Shown: in pieces, positions 56,294-64,000 of the stretch
Numbering within the stretch: the first letter of the stretch is position 1
Layout: every line of letters begins with the position of its first letter
Assembly: GCF_000802185.1 (NCBI RefSeq)
Contig: NZ_KN676113.1
Coordinates: 2,066,819-2,130,818, forward strand
Length of the DNA stretch: 64,000 nucleotides
Direction of reading: 5' to 3'
DNA from: Belnapia sp. F-4-1
Lineage (GTDB): Bacteria > Pseudomonadota > Alphaproteobacteria > Acetobacterales > Acetobacteraceae
The notes under the pieces: generated by a model
Told to the model about the DNA's origin: nothing
The model's input: the letters and a program-made list of their open reading frames with translations, nothing else
Databases searched by the model: none
Translations under genes and position numbers: made by a program

Positions 56294-56420
56294 GCGTCCC
56301 TCCAGTCAGGCGCGCAGACTGGCATCCCGGCACGCCGCGCGGAAGCCACCCGGTCGTTGCGCTGCGGACGCAATCCGCGCAATCTGGCGCCAGGAAATCG
56401 AACCAAGGGAGTCTTCCTGC

Positions 56421-57512
56421 ATGAATCGCCGCCGCTTCATTGCGACGGGTGCCGCCGGCACGGCCGGCGCCGCTGTGCTGGCCACGCCGAACCTCGCCTC
56501 CGCCCAGCCGCGCATCCGCTGGCGCTGCCCGGGCAGCTTCCCCAAATCCCTCGACACGCTCTACGGTACGCAGGAATTCATCGCGCGACGCGTCTCGGAG
56601 ATGACGGACGGCGCCTTCCAGATCCAGGTCTTCGGCCCCGGCGAGCTGGTGCCCGCGCTGCAGGTGCTCGACGCGGTCGGCAACGGCAATGTCGAGTGCG
56701 GCTACACGAGCGGCTACTACTACCTCGGCAAGGACCCGTCGCTGGCGCTGGTCACCTGCATCCCCTTCGGCCTCTCCACGCGCCAGCATTGGTCCTGGCT
56801 GACCCATGGCGGCGGGCGCGAGCTTTATGCCGAGGTCTATCGCGACCAGGGCGTCGTCGGCATCCCGGCCGGCAACACCGCGGCGCAGATGGGCGGCTGG
56901 TTCAGGAAGGAGATCAAGTCGGTCGAGGACCTCAAGGGCCTGAAATTCCGCATCGCCGGCTATGGCGGCAACGTGCTTGGCAAGCTCGGCGTGGTCACGC
57001 AGCAGATCGGCGGGCCGGACATCTACCCGGCGCTCGAGCGCGGCGTGATCGACGGCGCCGAATGGGTTGCGCCCTATGACGACGAGAAGCTCGGCTTCAA
57101 CCGCGTCGCGCAGTACTACTATTACCCCGGCTGGTGGGAGTACTCGCCCTCCATCGACATGATGGTCAATGCTCGCGCCTATGACGAGCTGCCGGCGCAG
57201 TACAAGGCCGTGCTGAACGCCGCCTGCACCGAGGGCTGGCACTGGATGTCGGCGCGCTACGACGTGCTGAACCCGGCGGCGCTCCGCCGCCTCATCGCCT
57301 CCGGTACGCAGCTCCGCGGCTTCCCGCGCGAGGTGCTGACCGCCTGCTACAAGGCGAGCCAGGAGCTCTACGCCGAGATCGGCGCGACGAACCCGCGGTT
57401 CAAGCGCATCCACGAGAAGTGGGATGCCTTCCGGCTGGAGCAGACCCAGTGGCTGCGCGTCGCCGAGGACTCGCTCGGCAACTTCCTCGCCGCCGCGACC
57501 GCGCAACGCTGA
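56421..57512 (+). CDS. TRAP transporter solute-binding protein, DctP/TakP type (first of a tandem pair)
   Basis: A 363-residue periplasmic protein. The N-terminus MNRRRFIATGAAGTAGAAVLATP has the twin-arginine pattern. The mature part has the TakP-like features IRWRCPGSFPKSLDTLYG, VFGPGELVPALQVLDAVGNGNVECGYTSGYYYLG, the ligand region GLKFRIAGYGGNVLGKLGVV with its conserved Arg, and IDGAEWVAPYDDEKLGF. It should bind a carboxylate, or given the neighbour a sulfonate, in the periplasm. No DctQ or DctM permease genes adjoin. The divergent reductase gene lies 127 bases away. Confidence 0.87.
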   Translation: MNRRRFIATGAAGTAGAAVLATPNLASAQPRIRWRCPGSFPKSLDTLYGTQEFIARRVSEMTDGAFQIQVFGPGELVPALQVLDAVGNGNVECGYTSGYYYLGKDPSLALVTCIPFGLSTRQHWSWLTHGGGRELYAEVYRDQGVVGIPAGNTAAQMGGWFRKEIKSVEDLKGLKFRIAGYGGNVLGKLGVVTQQIGGPDIYPALERGVIDGAEWVAPYDDEKLGFNRVAQYYYYPGWWEYSPSIDMMVNARAYDELPAQYKAVLNAACTEGWHWMSARYDVLNPAALRRLIASGTQLRGFPREVLTACYKASQELYAEIGATNPRFKRIHEKWDAFRLEQTQWLRVAEDSLGNFLAAATAQR

Positions 57513-57520
57513 AGCAGGCT

Positions 57521-57546
57521 CCGGCCGGGCGAGCCTGCCCGGCCGG
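57521..57546 (+). terminator. Hairpin between the two TRAP binding protein genes
   Basis: Perfect 10-base arms CCGGCCGGGC (57521-57530) and its complement (57537-57546) around GAGCCT, nine bases after the first stop. No T-run follows. It probably reduces read-through into, or protects the end of, the first message. Confidence 0.5.
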
Positions 57547-57657
57547 GACGCCGCCTTCGCCAAATTGGCCGTCGCCGGTCCCGCTTTCCCTGGCTAGACT
57601 TGCCGTAGGCCGCCCTTTCGAAAGCGGCCGGCAAGAACCGCTAGGGAAACCTCCACC

Positions 57658-58734
57658 ATGAATCGCCGTGGCCTTCTGGCCGCGGGCGCCGCCGCGCCGG
57701 TGCTCGCAGCCCCGAACCTTGCCTCCGCCCAGCCGCAGGTGCTGTGGCGCTCGGCCGGGAGCTTCCCGAAATCGACGGATGTGCTCTGGGGCGTGCAGGA
57801 GATGATCTCCCGCCGCGTCGCCGAGCTGACCGGCGGCGCCTTCCAGATCCGTCCCTTCGCCCCTGGCGAGCTGGTGCCGGCCTTGCAGGTGATGGATGCC
57901 GTCGGCGGCGGCACGGTGGAATGCGGCTACACCGCCGCCTACTACTATATCGGCAAGGACCCGACGCTCGGCTTCGGCACGGTGATGCCCTTCGGCCTGA
58001 ATGCCCGCCAGCACCTCGCCTGGATCCATCACGGCGGCGGCGCCGAGATCATGCAGGAGGTCTACCGCGACCAGGGCGTCGTGGCCCTTCCCTGCAGCAA
58101 CACCGGCGCTCAGATGGGCGGCTGGCTGCGCAAGGAAATCCGCACCGTGCAGGACCTCAACGGCCTGAAATTCCGCATTGCCGGCATCGCCGGGACGGTG
58201 CTGACCAAGCTCGGCGTCGTCGCGCAGCAGCTCGGCGCGGCGGATATCTATCCGGCCCTCGAGCGCGGCGTGGTGGATGGCGCCGAATGGGTCGGCCCGC
58301 ATGACGACGAGAAACTCGGCCTAGCCCGCGTCGCGCCCTACTACTACTACCCCGGCTGGTGGGAGGCCTGCTCGCAGAGCGAGCTGATGGTCAACACCCG
58401 CGCCTGGGAGGCGCTGCCGAAGCAGTACCAGCAGGTGCTCGAGGTGGTGACGGGCGAGACCACCGTCTGGAGCCTGTCGCGCTACGACATGCTGAACATG
58501 CAGGCGCTGCGTCGGCTCATCGCCGGCGGCACCCAGCTCCGCGCCTACCCGCGCGAGGTGCTGGCCGCCTGCCACAAGGCGACGCAGGACACTTATGCCG
58601 AGATCGGCGACCGCAACCCGCGCTTCAAGCGCGTGCACGCGCATTGGGACCGCTTCCGCCGCGACGTGCAGGGCTGGTTCCGCGTGGCGGAGGACAGCAG
58701 CGCCAATTTCCTCGCCATCGCCGAGCGCAGCTGA
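57658..58734 (+). CDS. TRAP transporter solute-binding protein, DctP/TakP type (second of a tandem pair)
   Basis: A 358-residue paralogue of the preceding protein. Signal MNRRGLLAAGAAAPVLAAPN, then VLWRSAGSFPKSTDVLWG, GTVECGYTAAYYYIGKDPTL, GLKFRIAGIAGTVLTKLGVV and VDGAEWVGPHDDEKLG run parallel to the first copy, with shared insertions such as the PYYYYPGWWE block. The repeated organisation, including the similar 5' regions, indicates a tandem duplication followed by divergence, so the two could bind different ligands for a single permease encoded elsewhere. ATG 57658 follows AGGGAAAC. Confidence 0.87.
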   Translation: MNRRGLLAAGAAAPVLAAPNLASAQPQVLWRSAGSFPKSTDVLWGVQEMISRRVAELTGGAFQIRPFAPGELVPALQVMDAVGGGTVECGYTAAYYYIGKDPTLGFGTVMPFGLNARQHLAWIHHGGGAEIMQEVYRDQGVVALPCSNTGAQMGGWLRKEIRTVQDLNGLKFRIAGIAGTVLTKLGVVAQQLGAADIYPALERGVVDGAEWVGPHDDEKLGLARVAPYYYYPGWWEACSQSELMVNTRAWEALPKQYQQVLEVVTGETTVWSLSRYDMLNMQALRRLIAGGTQLRAYPREVLAACHKATQDTYAEIGDRNPRFKRVHAHWDRFRRDVQGWFRVAEDSSANFLAIAERS

Positions 58735-58742
58735 AGGAGGAT

Positions 58743-58766
58743 GCCCGGGGAGAAAGCTCCCCGGGC
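58743..58766. terminator. Bidirectional-type hairpin between convergent genes
   Basis: Perfect nine-base arms GCCCGGGGA (58743-58751) and complement (58758-58766) around GAAAGC, lying between the stops of the second TRAP gene and the peptide-binding protein gene. No strong T-run on either side. Confidence 0.55.
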
Positions 58767-58778
58767 CCTGGCTTCGCC

Positions 58779-60353
58779 TTATCGCGCCGGCATCCGCACG
58801 AAGCGGAGCTGGATGTAGTTGTCCGCCGTCTGCGGCACCTCGACGCCCTGCCGCGCCGCCCAGACGATCTGCTGCTGGTGCAGCGGGATATAGGCGACGT
58901 CGTCCTGCAGGATCTTGCTCGCCTGGCTGATCATTGCCTGGCGCTTGGCCGGGTCCGTCTCCACCGCGATTTGATCGACCAGCGTGTCGAACTGGGCATT
59001 GGAGTAGCCGCCGTTGTTGAACACGCCGCGCGTGCCGTTGCGCGAGCCCGCCAAGCTGTAGAGCGAGTTGTGCGCATCCGAGGTCGTGGGCGTCCAGCCC
59101 AGCATGTAGAAGCTGGTGTTGTAGCGCGGCGCGTTCACCTCGGCGAAGAAGCGGGCGCGGGTCTGGGCGTTCAACGTCACCCGGATGCCGATGCGGGCGA
59201 GCATGGAGACGGCGGCGGTGCAGATCGCCTCGTCATTGACGTAGCGGTCGTTCGGGCAGTCCAGCGTCACGCCGAAGCCGTTCGGATAGCCGGCCTCGGT
59301 CAGCAGCCGCTTCGCCTCGTTGACATTGACCGCCGGTCGCACGTCATCCGCCTCGACGAAGCCGTTCACGCCCGGCCCGTAGAGCAGGTTCGAGGGCCGC
59401 GACTGGCCGCGCATGACGGTGCGCTGGATGGCGTTCATGTCGATCGCCAGCAGCATGGCGCGGCGTACCCGCACATCCTGGAAGGGGTTCTTGCCCTGCA
59501 CGTCGGACTTCAGCAGCTGCGGCCGCATCTGGTCCAGGCCCAGAAAGACGGTGCGCAGCTCCGGCCCCTGGATGATGCGCACGCCCTGGGTGTTGGAGAT
59601 GCGCGTCACGTCCTGTGGCGGCACGGTGTAGAGGAAGTCCACCTCGTTCGAGAGCAGCGCCGCGACACGCGTCGCGTCGTTGGCGATGATGTTCAGCTCG
59701 ACGCGCTGGAGGTTGTGGACCGGCTTGTCCCACCAGTTCGGGTTGGGCTGCAGCACGGTGCGGCGGTCGGGCTCGCGGCTCACCAGCAGGAAGGGGCCGG
59801 TGCCCATGGCGTTGCGGGTGGCGAAATTCTCCTCGCGCGAGGTGAGGTCGGCCGGGCGCGTTGCGTTGTTCTTCTCGGACCAGGCGCGGGAGAACATGCC
59901 CCAGTTGGTGATCTCCTGGATCAGAATGGGGTTCGGCTGGTGCGTCTCGAACTCCACCGTGTGGTCGTCGACCTTGCGGATCTCCTTCACCGAGGCCAGC
60001 ACGGACTGGACGTTGGAGCCGGGGGCACGGGCGCGCTGGGCGCTGAAGACCACGTCGTCGGCGGTGAAGGGCGTGCCGTCGCTGAACTTCACGCCCTGGC
60101 GGAGGTGGAAGCGCCAGACGGTCGGCGAAGGCTGCTCCCAGCGCTCGGCCAGCGCCGGCTCGGGCTGCATCTGCTGGTTCCGCCGCACCAGCGGCTCGTA
60201 GAAATTGGAGCCGAAGGACAGCAGGAAGGTTTCCTGCCTGGTGTAGGGGTCCATCGAGTTGACGTCGCCGTCATTGGCCCAGCGGAAGGTCTGGGCCTGG
60301 GCGCAGAGGGCGGTGCCGCAGAGCAGGGCGGCAGCCAGGGCGAAACGACGCAT
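58779..60353 (-). CDS. ABC transporter substrate-binding protein, peptide/nickel family 5
   Basis: A 524-residue periplasmic binding protein of the dipeptide/oligopeptide cluster. A signal peptide (MRRFALAAALLCGTALCAQAQ) precedes the mature start TFRWANDGDVNSMDPYTRQE, and the domain sequences QGVKFSDGTPFTADDVVFSAQR, GTGPFLLVSREPDRRTVLQPNPNWW and the C-terminal DPAKRQAMISQASKILQDDVAYIPLHQQQ are typical. Permease and ATPase genes are not adjacent. It lies downstream of the F0 operon in the same direction, separated by its terminator. Substrate unknown: peptides, opines or glutathione-like compounds are possible. Confidence 0.88.
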   Translation of the reverse strand: MRRFALAAALLCGTALCAQAQTFRWANDGDVNSMDPYTRQETFLLSFGSNFYEPLVRRNQQMQPEPALAERWEQPSPTVWRFHLRQGVKFSDGTPFTADDVVFSAQRARAPGSNVQSVLASVKEIRKVDDHTVEFETHQPNPILIQEITNWGMFSRAWSEKNNATRPADLTSREENFATRNAMGTGPFLLVSREPDRRTVLQPNPNWWDKPVHNLQRVELNIIANDATRVAALLSNEVDFLYTVPPQDVTRISNTQGVRIIQGPELRTVFLGLDQMRPQLLKSDVQGKNPFQDVRVRRAMLLAIDMNAIQRTVMRGQSRPSNLLYGPGVNGFVEADDVRPAVNVNEAKRLLTEAGYPNGFGVTLDCPNDRYVNDEAICTAAVSMLARIGIRVTLNAQTRARFFAEVNAPRYNTSFYMLGWTPTTSDAHNSLYSLAGSRNGTRGVFNNGGYSNAQFDTLVDQIAVETDPAKRQAMISQASKILQDDVAYIPLHQQQIVWAARQGVEVPQTADNYIQLRFVRMPAR

Positions 60354-60410
60354 TGTTGCTTGGTCTCCCAGCGAGATCGACGGCGGGAGCCTAGCCCGGA
60401 GCGCGGTGCC

Positions 60411-60443
60411 CGAAAAGCAGAACGGAGGCCTTTCGGCCTCCGT
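60411..60443 (-). terminator. Intrinsic terminator of the F0 ATP synthase operon
   Basis: Perfect eight-base stem ACGGAGGC (60422-60429) with its complement (60436-60443) around CTTTCG; read leftward it is followed by CTGCTTTTCG, a T-run in the correct direction, 30 bases after the last F0 gene. Confidence 0.75.
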
Positions 60444-60472
60444 CCGCAACAATCACAGGAGGTGACGCAGCG

Positions 60473-60979
60473 TCAGGCGCGCAGCCGCGCCGGCAGCCCC
60501 GCGACCGCGTCGTCGATCAGCGCCGCATCCGCCTTGGCGTCGATCCGCTCGGCGATGACGTTGCGCGCCGCCGCCACGGCAATATCCGTCGCCGCGCCGC
60601 GCACCTCGGCCACCGCCCCGGCTTCCGCCGCGGCGATGCGGTCGAGCGCCATCCGCTCGCGCCGCTTGGCGGAGGCCTCGGCCTCCGCCGCCGACGCCTC
60701 GCCGACGCGTTGCGCCTCGGCCTGGGCGCGGGCCAGCAGGTCCTGCGCCTCCTTCAGCGCCGAGGCGCGGTCGGCCTCAGCCTGCTTCAGCAGCGCCTCC
60801 GCCTCGACCCGCAGGCGGGAAGCTTCGGCGAGTTCGGCCCGCACGCGGTCCGCCTTCGCATCCAGCATCCCGGTGATGCGCGCCCAGGCCATCCGCCCGA
60901 CGAGCAGGAAGAAGATGACGAAGGAAACCGCGACCCAGAATTTCGGGTCGAGCCAGAAGTGTTCGTAGTGATGCTCCAT
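60473..60979 (-). CDS. atpF: ATP synthase F0 subunit b
   Basis: A 168-residue stator subunit: one N-terminal membrane helix (FWVAVSFVIFFLLVGRMAW, about 9-28) and a long charged helix with Ala- and Glu-rich heptads to the end. It forms the peripheral stalk with b'. Its start overlaps the stop of the b' gene by one base (TGATG), the fourth and last step of the F0 operon. F1 genes are not here, which is normal for Alphaproteobacteria, where the F0 and F1 operons are separate. Confidence 0.92.
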   Translation of the reverse strand: MEHHYEHFWLDPKFWVAVSFVIFFLLVGRMAWARITGMLDAKADRVRAELAEASRLRVEAEALLKQAEADRASALKEAQDLLARAQAEAQRVGEASAAEAEASAKRRERMALDRIAAAEAGAVAEVRGAATDIAVAAARNVIAERIDAKADAALIDDAVAGLPARLRA

Positions 60980-61581
60980 CAGGCCCGCCCCCGCGCCGCG
61001 AGTTCACGCTCGACCGCCGCGGCGACCGCGGCGCTGTCGCTCCGGCCGATGAGCCGGGTGACCAGCGCATCCGCGGTATCCGTCGCCACCTGGCGCAGCG
61101 CGCCCATGGCATTGTCCCGCGCCGAAGCGATCTGCCGCTCGGCCGCCTCGATCTGCGAGGCAAGCTTGGCGTTGAGCGCCTCGGCCCGTGCCGCGGCCTC
61201 GGCCTGCGCCTTCTGCGTGGCGGCGCCGACTGCAGCCTGAGCCTCGGCCCGTGCCTTGGCGGTCGCGGCCTGATGCTCGGCCATTGCCGCATCGGCCCGC
61301 TGCTTCGCCGCCTGCGCGCTCTCGAGGTCGCCCTCGATCCGCGCCCGCCGCGCCTCCAGCACGCTCTCCACCTGCGGCAGCGCATAGCGCGCCATCACGT
61401 AGTAGAGGGCGCCGAAGATGATCAGCATCCAGACGACCTGGGCGATCGTCCAGGGATTGCCGAAGTCGAGCTGCGGCATGCCGGCGCTGCTGGTCGCGCC
61501 CGGATGCTCGGACGCCACCTGCGCCATGGCGGGCAGGGTGGCGAGCGAGAGCAGGGTCGCGATCCGGATGGTCTTCTTCAT
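60979..61581 (-). CDS. ATP synthase F0 subunit b'
   Basis: A 200-residue second stator subunit, as found in photosynthetic and other alphaproteobacterial enzymes. It has an N-terminal segment MKKTIRIATLLSLATLPAMAQ that looks like a signal peptide, then a membrane helix (TIAQVVWMLIIFGALYYVMARYALP) and a long charged coiled coil (RARIEGDLESAQAAKQRADAA). The signal-like extension before the helix is uncommon and is worth noting. It follows the atpE gene by 59 bases and overlaps the b gene. Confidence 0.9.
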   Translation of the reverse strand: MKKTIRIATLLSLATLPAMAQVASEHPGATSSAGMPQLDFGNPWTIAQVVWMLIIFGALYYVMARYALPQVESVLEARRARIEGDLESAQAAKQRADAAMAEHQAATAKARAEAQAAVGAATQKAQAEAAARAEALNAKLASQIEAAERQIASARDNAMGALRQVATDTADALVTRLIGRSDSAAVAAAVERELAARGRA

Positions 61582-61640
61582 GCTCGTCTCCCTTGCATGC
61601 CGGAAGAAGGGCGGCCGGCGGCCACCCCTCTCAGCGATGC

Positions 61641-61865
61641 TCAGGTGAAGAGGATGAGGAAGGCGATCAGCAGGGCGAAGAGCGCCACCGCTTCCGTCAG
61701 GGCGAAGCCCAGGATGCCGATCGGGAAGACGGCGTCGCGGGCGGCCGGGTTGCGGGCCACGCTGGTGATCAGCGAGGAGAAGATGTTGCCGATCCCGAGA
61801 CCGACGCCGAACAGCGCGATAACGGCGATACCGGCCCCGAGGGCCTTGGCGGCAGCGACTTCCAT
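61641..61865 (-). CDS. atpE: ATP synthase F0 subunit c
   Basis: A 74-residue hairpin of two membrane helices that forms the rotor ring. The polar loop is ARNP (about 37-40; RQP is usual) and the proton-carrying Glu is about 58 in [22 protein letters not shown] Gly-rich first helix ([12 protein letters not shown]) is present. Start [15 protein letters not shown]. It lies 53 bases from the upstream subunit a gene, with a GGGAC-type ribosome-binding site. Confidence 0.95.
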   Translation of the reverse strand: MEVAAAKALGAGIAVIALFGVGLGIGNIFSSLITSVARNPAARDAVFPIGILGFALTEAVALFALLIAFLILFT

Positions 61866-61918
61866 GTGAGTGTCCCTTCAGGGGTGGTGTGGTTGGAGGG
61901 TCCGAACGACGGCGGGGC

Positions 61919-62677
61919 TTAGTGCAGGTGCACCGCGTCGTGCAGGTAGATGCTGGTCAGGATGGCGAAGACATAGGCCTGCAGGAATGCGACCAGGATC
62001 TCGAACCCGACCAGGGCGACGTTCATCGCCATGGGCAGCACCGCGCCGATGAGGCCCAGCACGCCGGCCGCCGAGCCGATCATCACGACGAAGGTGGCGA
62101 ACACCTTCAGCATGACGTGGCCGGCGACCATGTTGGCGAAGAGACGGACGGAGAGGCTGATCGGCCGCGAGAGATAGGAGATGATCTCGATCGGGATGAT
62201 CAGCGGGGCGAGCGCCTTGGGCGCCCCCTCCGGGAAGAAGTAGCTGAAGAAATGCGTGCCGTGGATGGCCAGCGCCACCACCGTCACCACCACGAAGACC
62301 AGCGCGGCGAGGGCGAAGGTCACCGCGATATGGCTGGTGAAGGTGAAGGCGTAGGGCAGCAGGCCGATCATGTTGCCGAACAGGACGAACATGAAGATCG
62401 AGAAGACAAAGGGAAAGTAGCGCTTGCCCTGGTCGCCCACCTGCCCGGTCACGATGCCATGGACGAACTCGTAGCCGCTCTCGGCCAGCGCCTGGAGCCG
62501 GCCGGGGACGATGGAGCGCTTCGCCGTGCCCCACATCATCAGCGCCGTGATGAGGCCGAAGGCCAGCAGCATATGCGCGTTGGACTGGCTGAAGCGCACG
62601 GACTCGCCGAGGGCGCCCATGAAGGGCACCAGCTCGAACTGGCTCAGCGCGTCGATAGCTTTGCCTTCAGCGGCCAC
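61919..62677 (-). CDS. atpB: ATP synthase F0 subunit a
   Basis: A 252-residue stator subunit with five or six membrane helices that provides the proton half-channels. The essential Arg is in SRPISLSVRLFANMVAGHVMLKVF, and IIPIEIISYLSRP and LVGFEILVAFLQAYVFAILTSIYLHDAVHLH are characteristic. The start GTG 62677 is preferred because GGGAG lies about ten bases upstream and the protein begins AAEGKAIDALSQFELVPF; a GTG at 62713 would overlap the atpI stop. Confidence 0.93.
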   Translation of the reverse strand: MAAEGKAIDALSQFELVPFMGALGESVRFSQSNAHMLLAFGLITALMMWGTAKRSIVPGRLQALAESGYEFVHGIVTGQVGDQGKRYFPFVFSIFMFVLFGNMIGLLPYAFTFTSHIAVTFALAALVFVVVTVVALAIHGTHFFSYFFPEGAPKALAPLIIPIEIISYLSRPISLSVRLFANMVAGHVMLKVFATFVVMIGSAAGVLGLIGAVLPMAMNVALVGFEILVAFLQAYVFAILTSIYLHDAVHLH

Positions 62678-62696
62678 TGCTGCCTCTCCCGTCGCG

Positions 62697-62993
62697 TCAG
62701 ATCTTCCGGCCACTGCGCGGGTTGAACAGCCTGTAGATGTTCATGATTCCGGCAGCGGCGCCCGCCACGAAGAACAGCAGGAAAAGCCAGGGCTTCGTCC
62801 CGAGCCATCGGTCCAGCAGCAGGCCGATCCCGACCCCGACCACCAGGGCCGAGACCAGTTCGACGCCGACGCGGAACCCGATCCCCATCGGACCGGGCGG
62901 AAGACCCCCCTTGGCATCCTCGGTCGGCTTGTCGAGACCCTGGCGGGTCCGTGCCTCCCGAAGTCGCCGCTCGAAGTCGTCGCGCTCGTTCAA
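62697..62993 (-). CDS. atpI: ATP synthase accessory protein, AtpI/AtpZ family
   Basis: A 98-residue protein with a charged N-terminus (MNERDDFERRLREARTRQGL) and two hydrophobic helices (VGVELVSALVVGVGIGLLLDRWLG and FLLFFVAGAAAGIMNIYRLF). These proteins help assemble the c ring or supply magnesium. It is the first gene of the operon. A TTGACA-17-TACGAG promoter lies 40 to 68 bases upstream. Confidence 0.85.
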   Translation of the reverse strand: MNERDDFERRLREARTRQGLDKPTEDAKGGLPPGPMGIGFRVGVELVSALVVGVGIGLLLDRWLGTKPWLFLLFFVAGAAAGIMNIYRLFNPRSGRKI

Positions 62994-63032
62994 CCCTCGC
63001 TCCTCCGTCGGACCCCGGCGGAAGGCACCGGG

Positions 63033-63061
63033 CTCGTAAGGCCCCCCCCGCGGAGTGTCAA
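63033..63061 (-). promoter_or_regulatory. Sigma-70-type promoter for the F0 operon
   Basis: On the leftward strand, TTGACA (63061-63056) is separated by 17 bases from TACGAG (63038-63033). The -35 box is a full consensus match and the spacing is ideal; transcription would begin about 30 bases before the atpI start. Confidence 0.55.
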
Positions 63062-63127
63062 TCCACCGCGCGCCGCTATCGGCAGCGGCGGGCGTTTTTC
63101 AGCCGATTCATGTGTCGTCCATGCGGA

Positions 63128-64000
63128 TCATACCGCCTCGAAGGCCCCGCTCTGCTGCCGCCACAGCCGGGCATAGACCCCGCCGCGCCGCAGCAGCGCC
63201 TCATGCGTCCCCTCCTCGGCGATCCGCCCGTGCTCCAGCACCACCAGCCGGTCCATCCGGGCGATGGTGGACAGACGATGGGCGATGGCGATCACCGTCT
63301 TCCCCGCCATCAGCTCGGCCAGCTGGTCCTGGATCGCCGCCTCCACCTCGGAGTCGAGGGCGCTCGTCGCCTCGTCCAGCACCAGGATCGGCGCATCCTT
63401 CAGCAGCACGCGCGCGATGGCGATGCGCTGCCGCTGCCCGCCGGAAAGCTTCACCCCCCGTTCGCCCACATGGGCATCGTAGCCGGCCCGCCCCCGCCAA
63501 TCCTGCAGCCCCTCGATGAAGCCGGCCGCCGCGGCTCGGGCGGCGGCGGCCTCGACCTCCGCCATCCCAGCCTCCGGCCGGCCGTAGCGGATGTTTTCCC
63601 GGATGGAGCGGTGCAGCAGGGCGGTGTCCTGGGTGACGACGCCGATGGCAGCGCGCAGGCTTTCTTGCGTAACCGCCGCAATGTCCTGCCCGTCGATCAG
63701 GATGCGCCCGCTTTCGGGGCGGAAGAAGCCGAGCATGAGGTTCACGAGGGTCGACTTCCCCGCCCCCGAATGCCCAACCAGCCCCACCCTTTCCCCGGGC
63801 TTGATGGCGAGGTCTAGGCCCTGGATCACCCCGACCTCCCGTCCATAGGCGAAATGCACCCCCTCGAAGCGGATCTCGCCGCGTGGCACCCGCAGCGGCA
63901 CCGCGCCCGGCGGGTCCGGCGCGGTGGGGGGGACCGCGATGGAGTTCATCGCCTCCTGCACCACGCCCAGGTTCTCGAAGATGGCGGTGACGTTGAAGGC
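63128..64000 (-). CDS. ABC exporter (fused permease-ATPase), N-terminal part outside the window
   Basis: The last 290 residues of a type IV (MsbA-like) half-transporter. The visible part begins in the final membrane helix/linker region (FENLGVVQEAMN) and then has the ATPase domain: Walker A GHSGAGKST, Q-loop VVTQDTALLHRSIREN, signature LSGGQRQRIAIARVLL, Walker B PILVLDEATSALD and switch His in AIAHRLSTIARM. It probably exports lipids or a hydrophobic small molecule. The gene runs past base 64000, so its membrane domain and start are unseen. No T-run terminator was seen for it; its stop lies about 70 bases from the F0 promoter. Confidence 0.9.
   Translation of the reverse strand, partial: AFNVTAIFENLGVVQEAMNSIAVPPTAPDPPGAVPLRVPRGEIRFEGVHFAYGREVGVIQGLDLAIKPGERVGLVGHSGAGKSTLVNLMLGFFRPESGRILIDGQDIAAVTQESLRAAIGVVTQDTALLHRSIRENIRYGRPEAGMAEVEAAAARAAAAGFIEGLQDWRGRAGYDAHVGERGVKLSGGQRQRIAIARVLLKDAPILVLDEATSALDSEVEAAIQDQLAELMAGKTVIAIAHRLSTIARMDRLVVLEHGRIAEEGTHEALLRRGGVYARLWRQQSGAFEAV

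Overview
The window comes from a GC-rich alphaproteobacterial chromosome, most likely an Acetobacteraceae (Roseomonas-like) aerobe. This is inferred from the very high GC content, from gene orders typical of Alphaproteobacteria (hemC/tsaD divergent, ispH-thrB-rnhA, the F0 operon atpI-B-E-b'-b without F1, pckA close to chvI) and from the many orphan substrate-binding proteins. No rRNA, tRNA, CRISPR array or intact insertion sequence was seen. About 60 protein genes are supported, plus a tandem glycine riboswitch, hairpins and operator-like palindromes, and one family of palindromic repeats.

Layout. 1-9.4 kb: hemC (cut by the left edge), tsaD, an HWE-type sensor kinase, a small cupin, a CoA-transferase, an isocitrate dehydrogenase, a lone DUF4255 (Pvc16-like) protein, a truncated SDR reading frame, a patatin and a Crp/Fnr regulator. 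9.6-13.1 kb: a leftward overlapping operon of a GH1-like glycosidase, an MFS transporter and an aldo/keto reductase, with a 14-bp palindrome upstream. 13.2-19.2 kb: a rightward catabolic run of cupin, intradiol ring-cleavage dioxygenase and a complete branched-chain-type ABC transporter (SBP, LivH, LivM, LivG, LivF). 19.2-25.2 kb: a DUF2237 protein, a large membrane protein, pckA, a PNPOx/HugZ-like protein and chvI. 25.3-33.0 kb: a 1120-residue double hybrid kinase, an MFS exporter, a fatty acid desaturase, a small unknown protein and a TRAP binding protein.

33.0-34.4 kb is a scar: the remains of an IS5-type transposase, itself split by a 104-bp palindromic element, next to an AT-rich cupin gene. 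34.7-41.8 kb holds a PNPOx-like protein and a signalling cluster: an MHYT-domain sensor kinase, two stand-alone receiver proteins, and a FIST-domain protein translationally coupled to a histidine kinase (a NosP/NahK-like pair). 41.9-45.8 kb: a beta-hydroxyacid dehydrogenase, an orphan HlyD-type adaptor, and a divergent TetR/Rid pair around a strong inverted repeat. 45.8-48.2 kb: ispH-thrB-rnhA. 48.3-55.2 kb: a lipoprotein, then the glycine riboswitch and gcvT-gcvH-gcvP, with a Nudix hydrolase coupled to gcvP, an alpha/beta hydrolase and a 61-residue protein.

55.4-60.4 kb holds a reductase that resembles the sulfolactaldehyde reductase YihU, two tandem paralogous TRAP binding proteins without permeases, and a peptide-type ABC binding protein. 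60.4-63.0 kb is the F0 operon, and the window ends inside an ABC exporter.

The genes fall into housekeeping blocks (haem, tRNA t6A, isoprenoid/threonine, glycine cleavage, ATP synthase, gluconeogenesis) and accessory catabolism, transport and signalling modules between them. The most unusual items are the nested palindromic element, the FIST/kinase cluster, the TetR/Rid operator, the lone DUF4255 protein and the YihU-like/TRAP locus.
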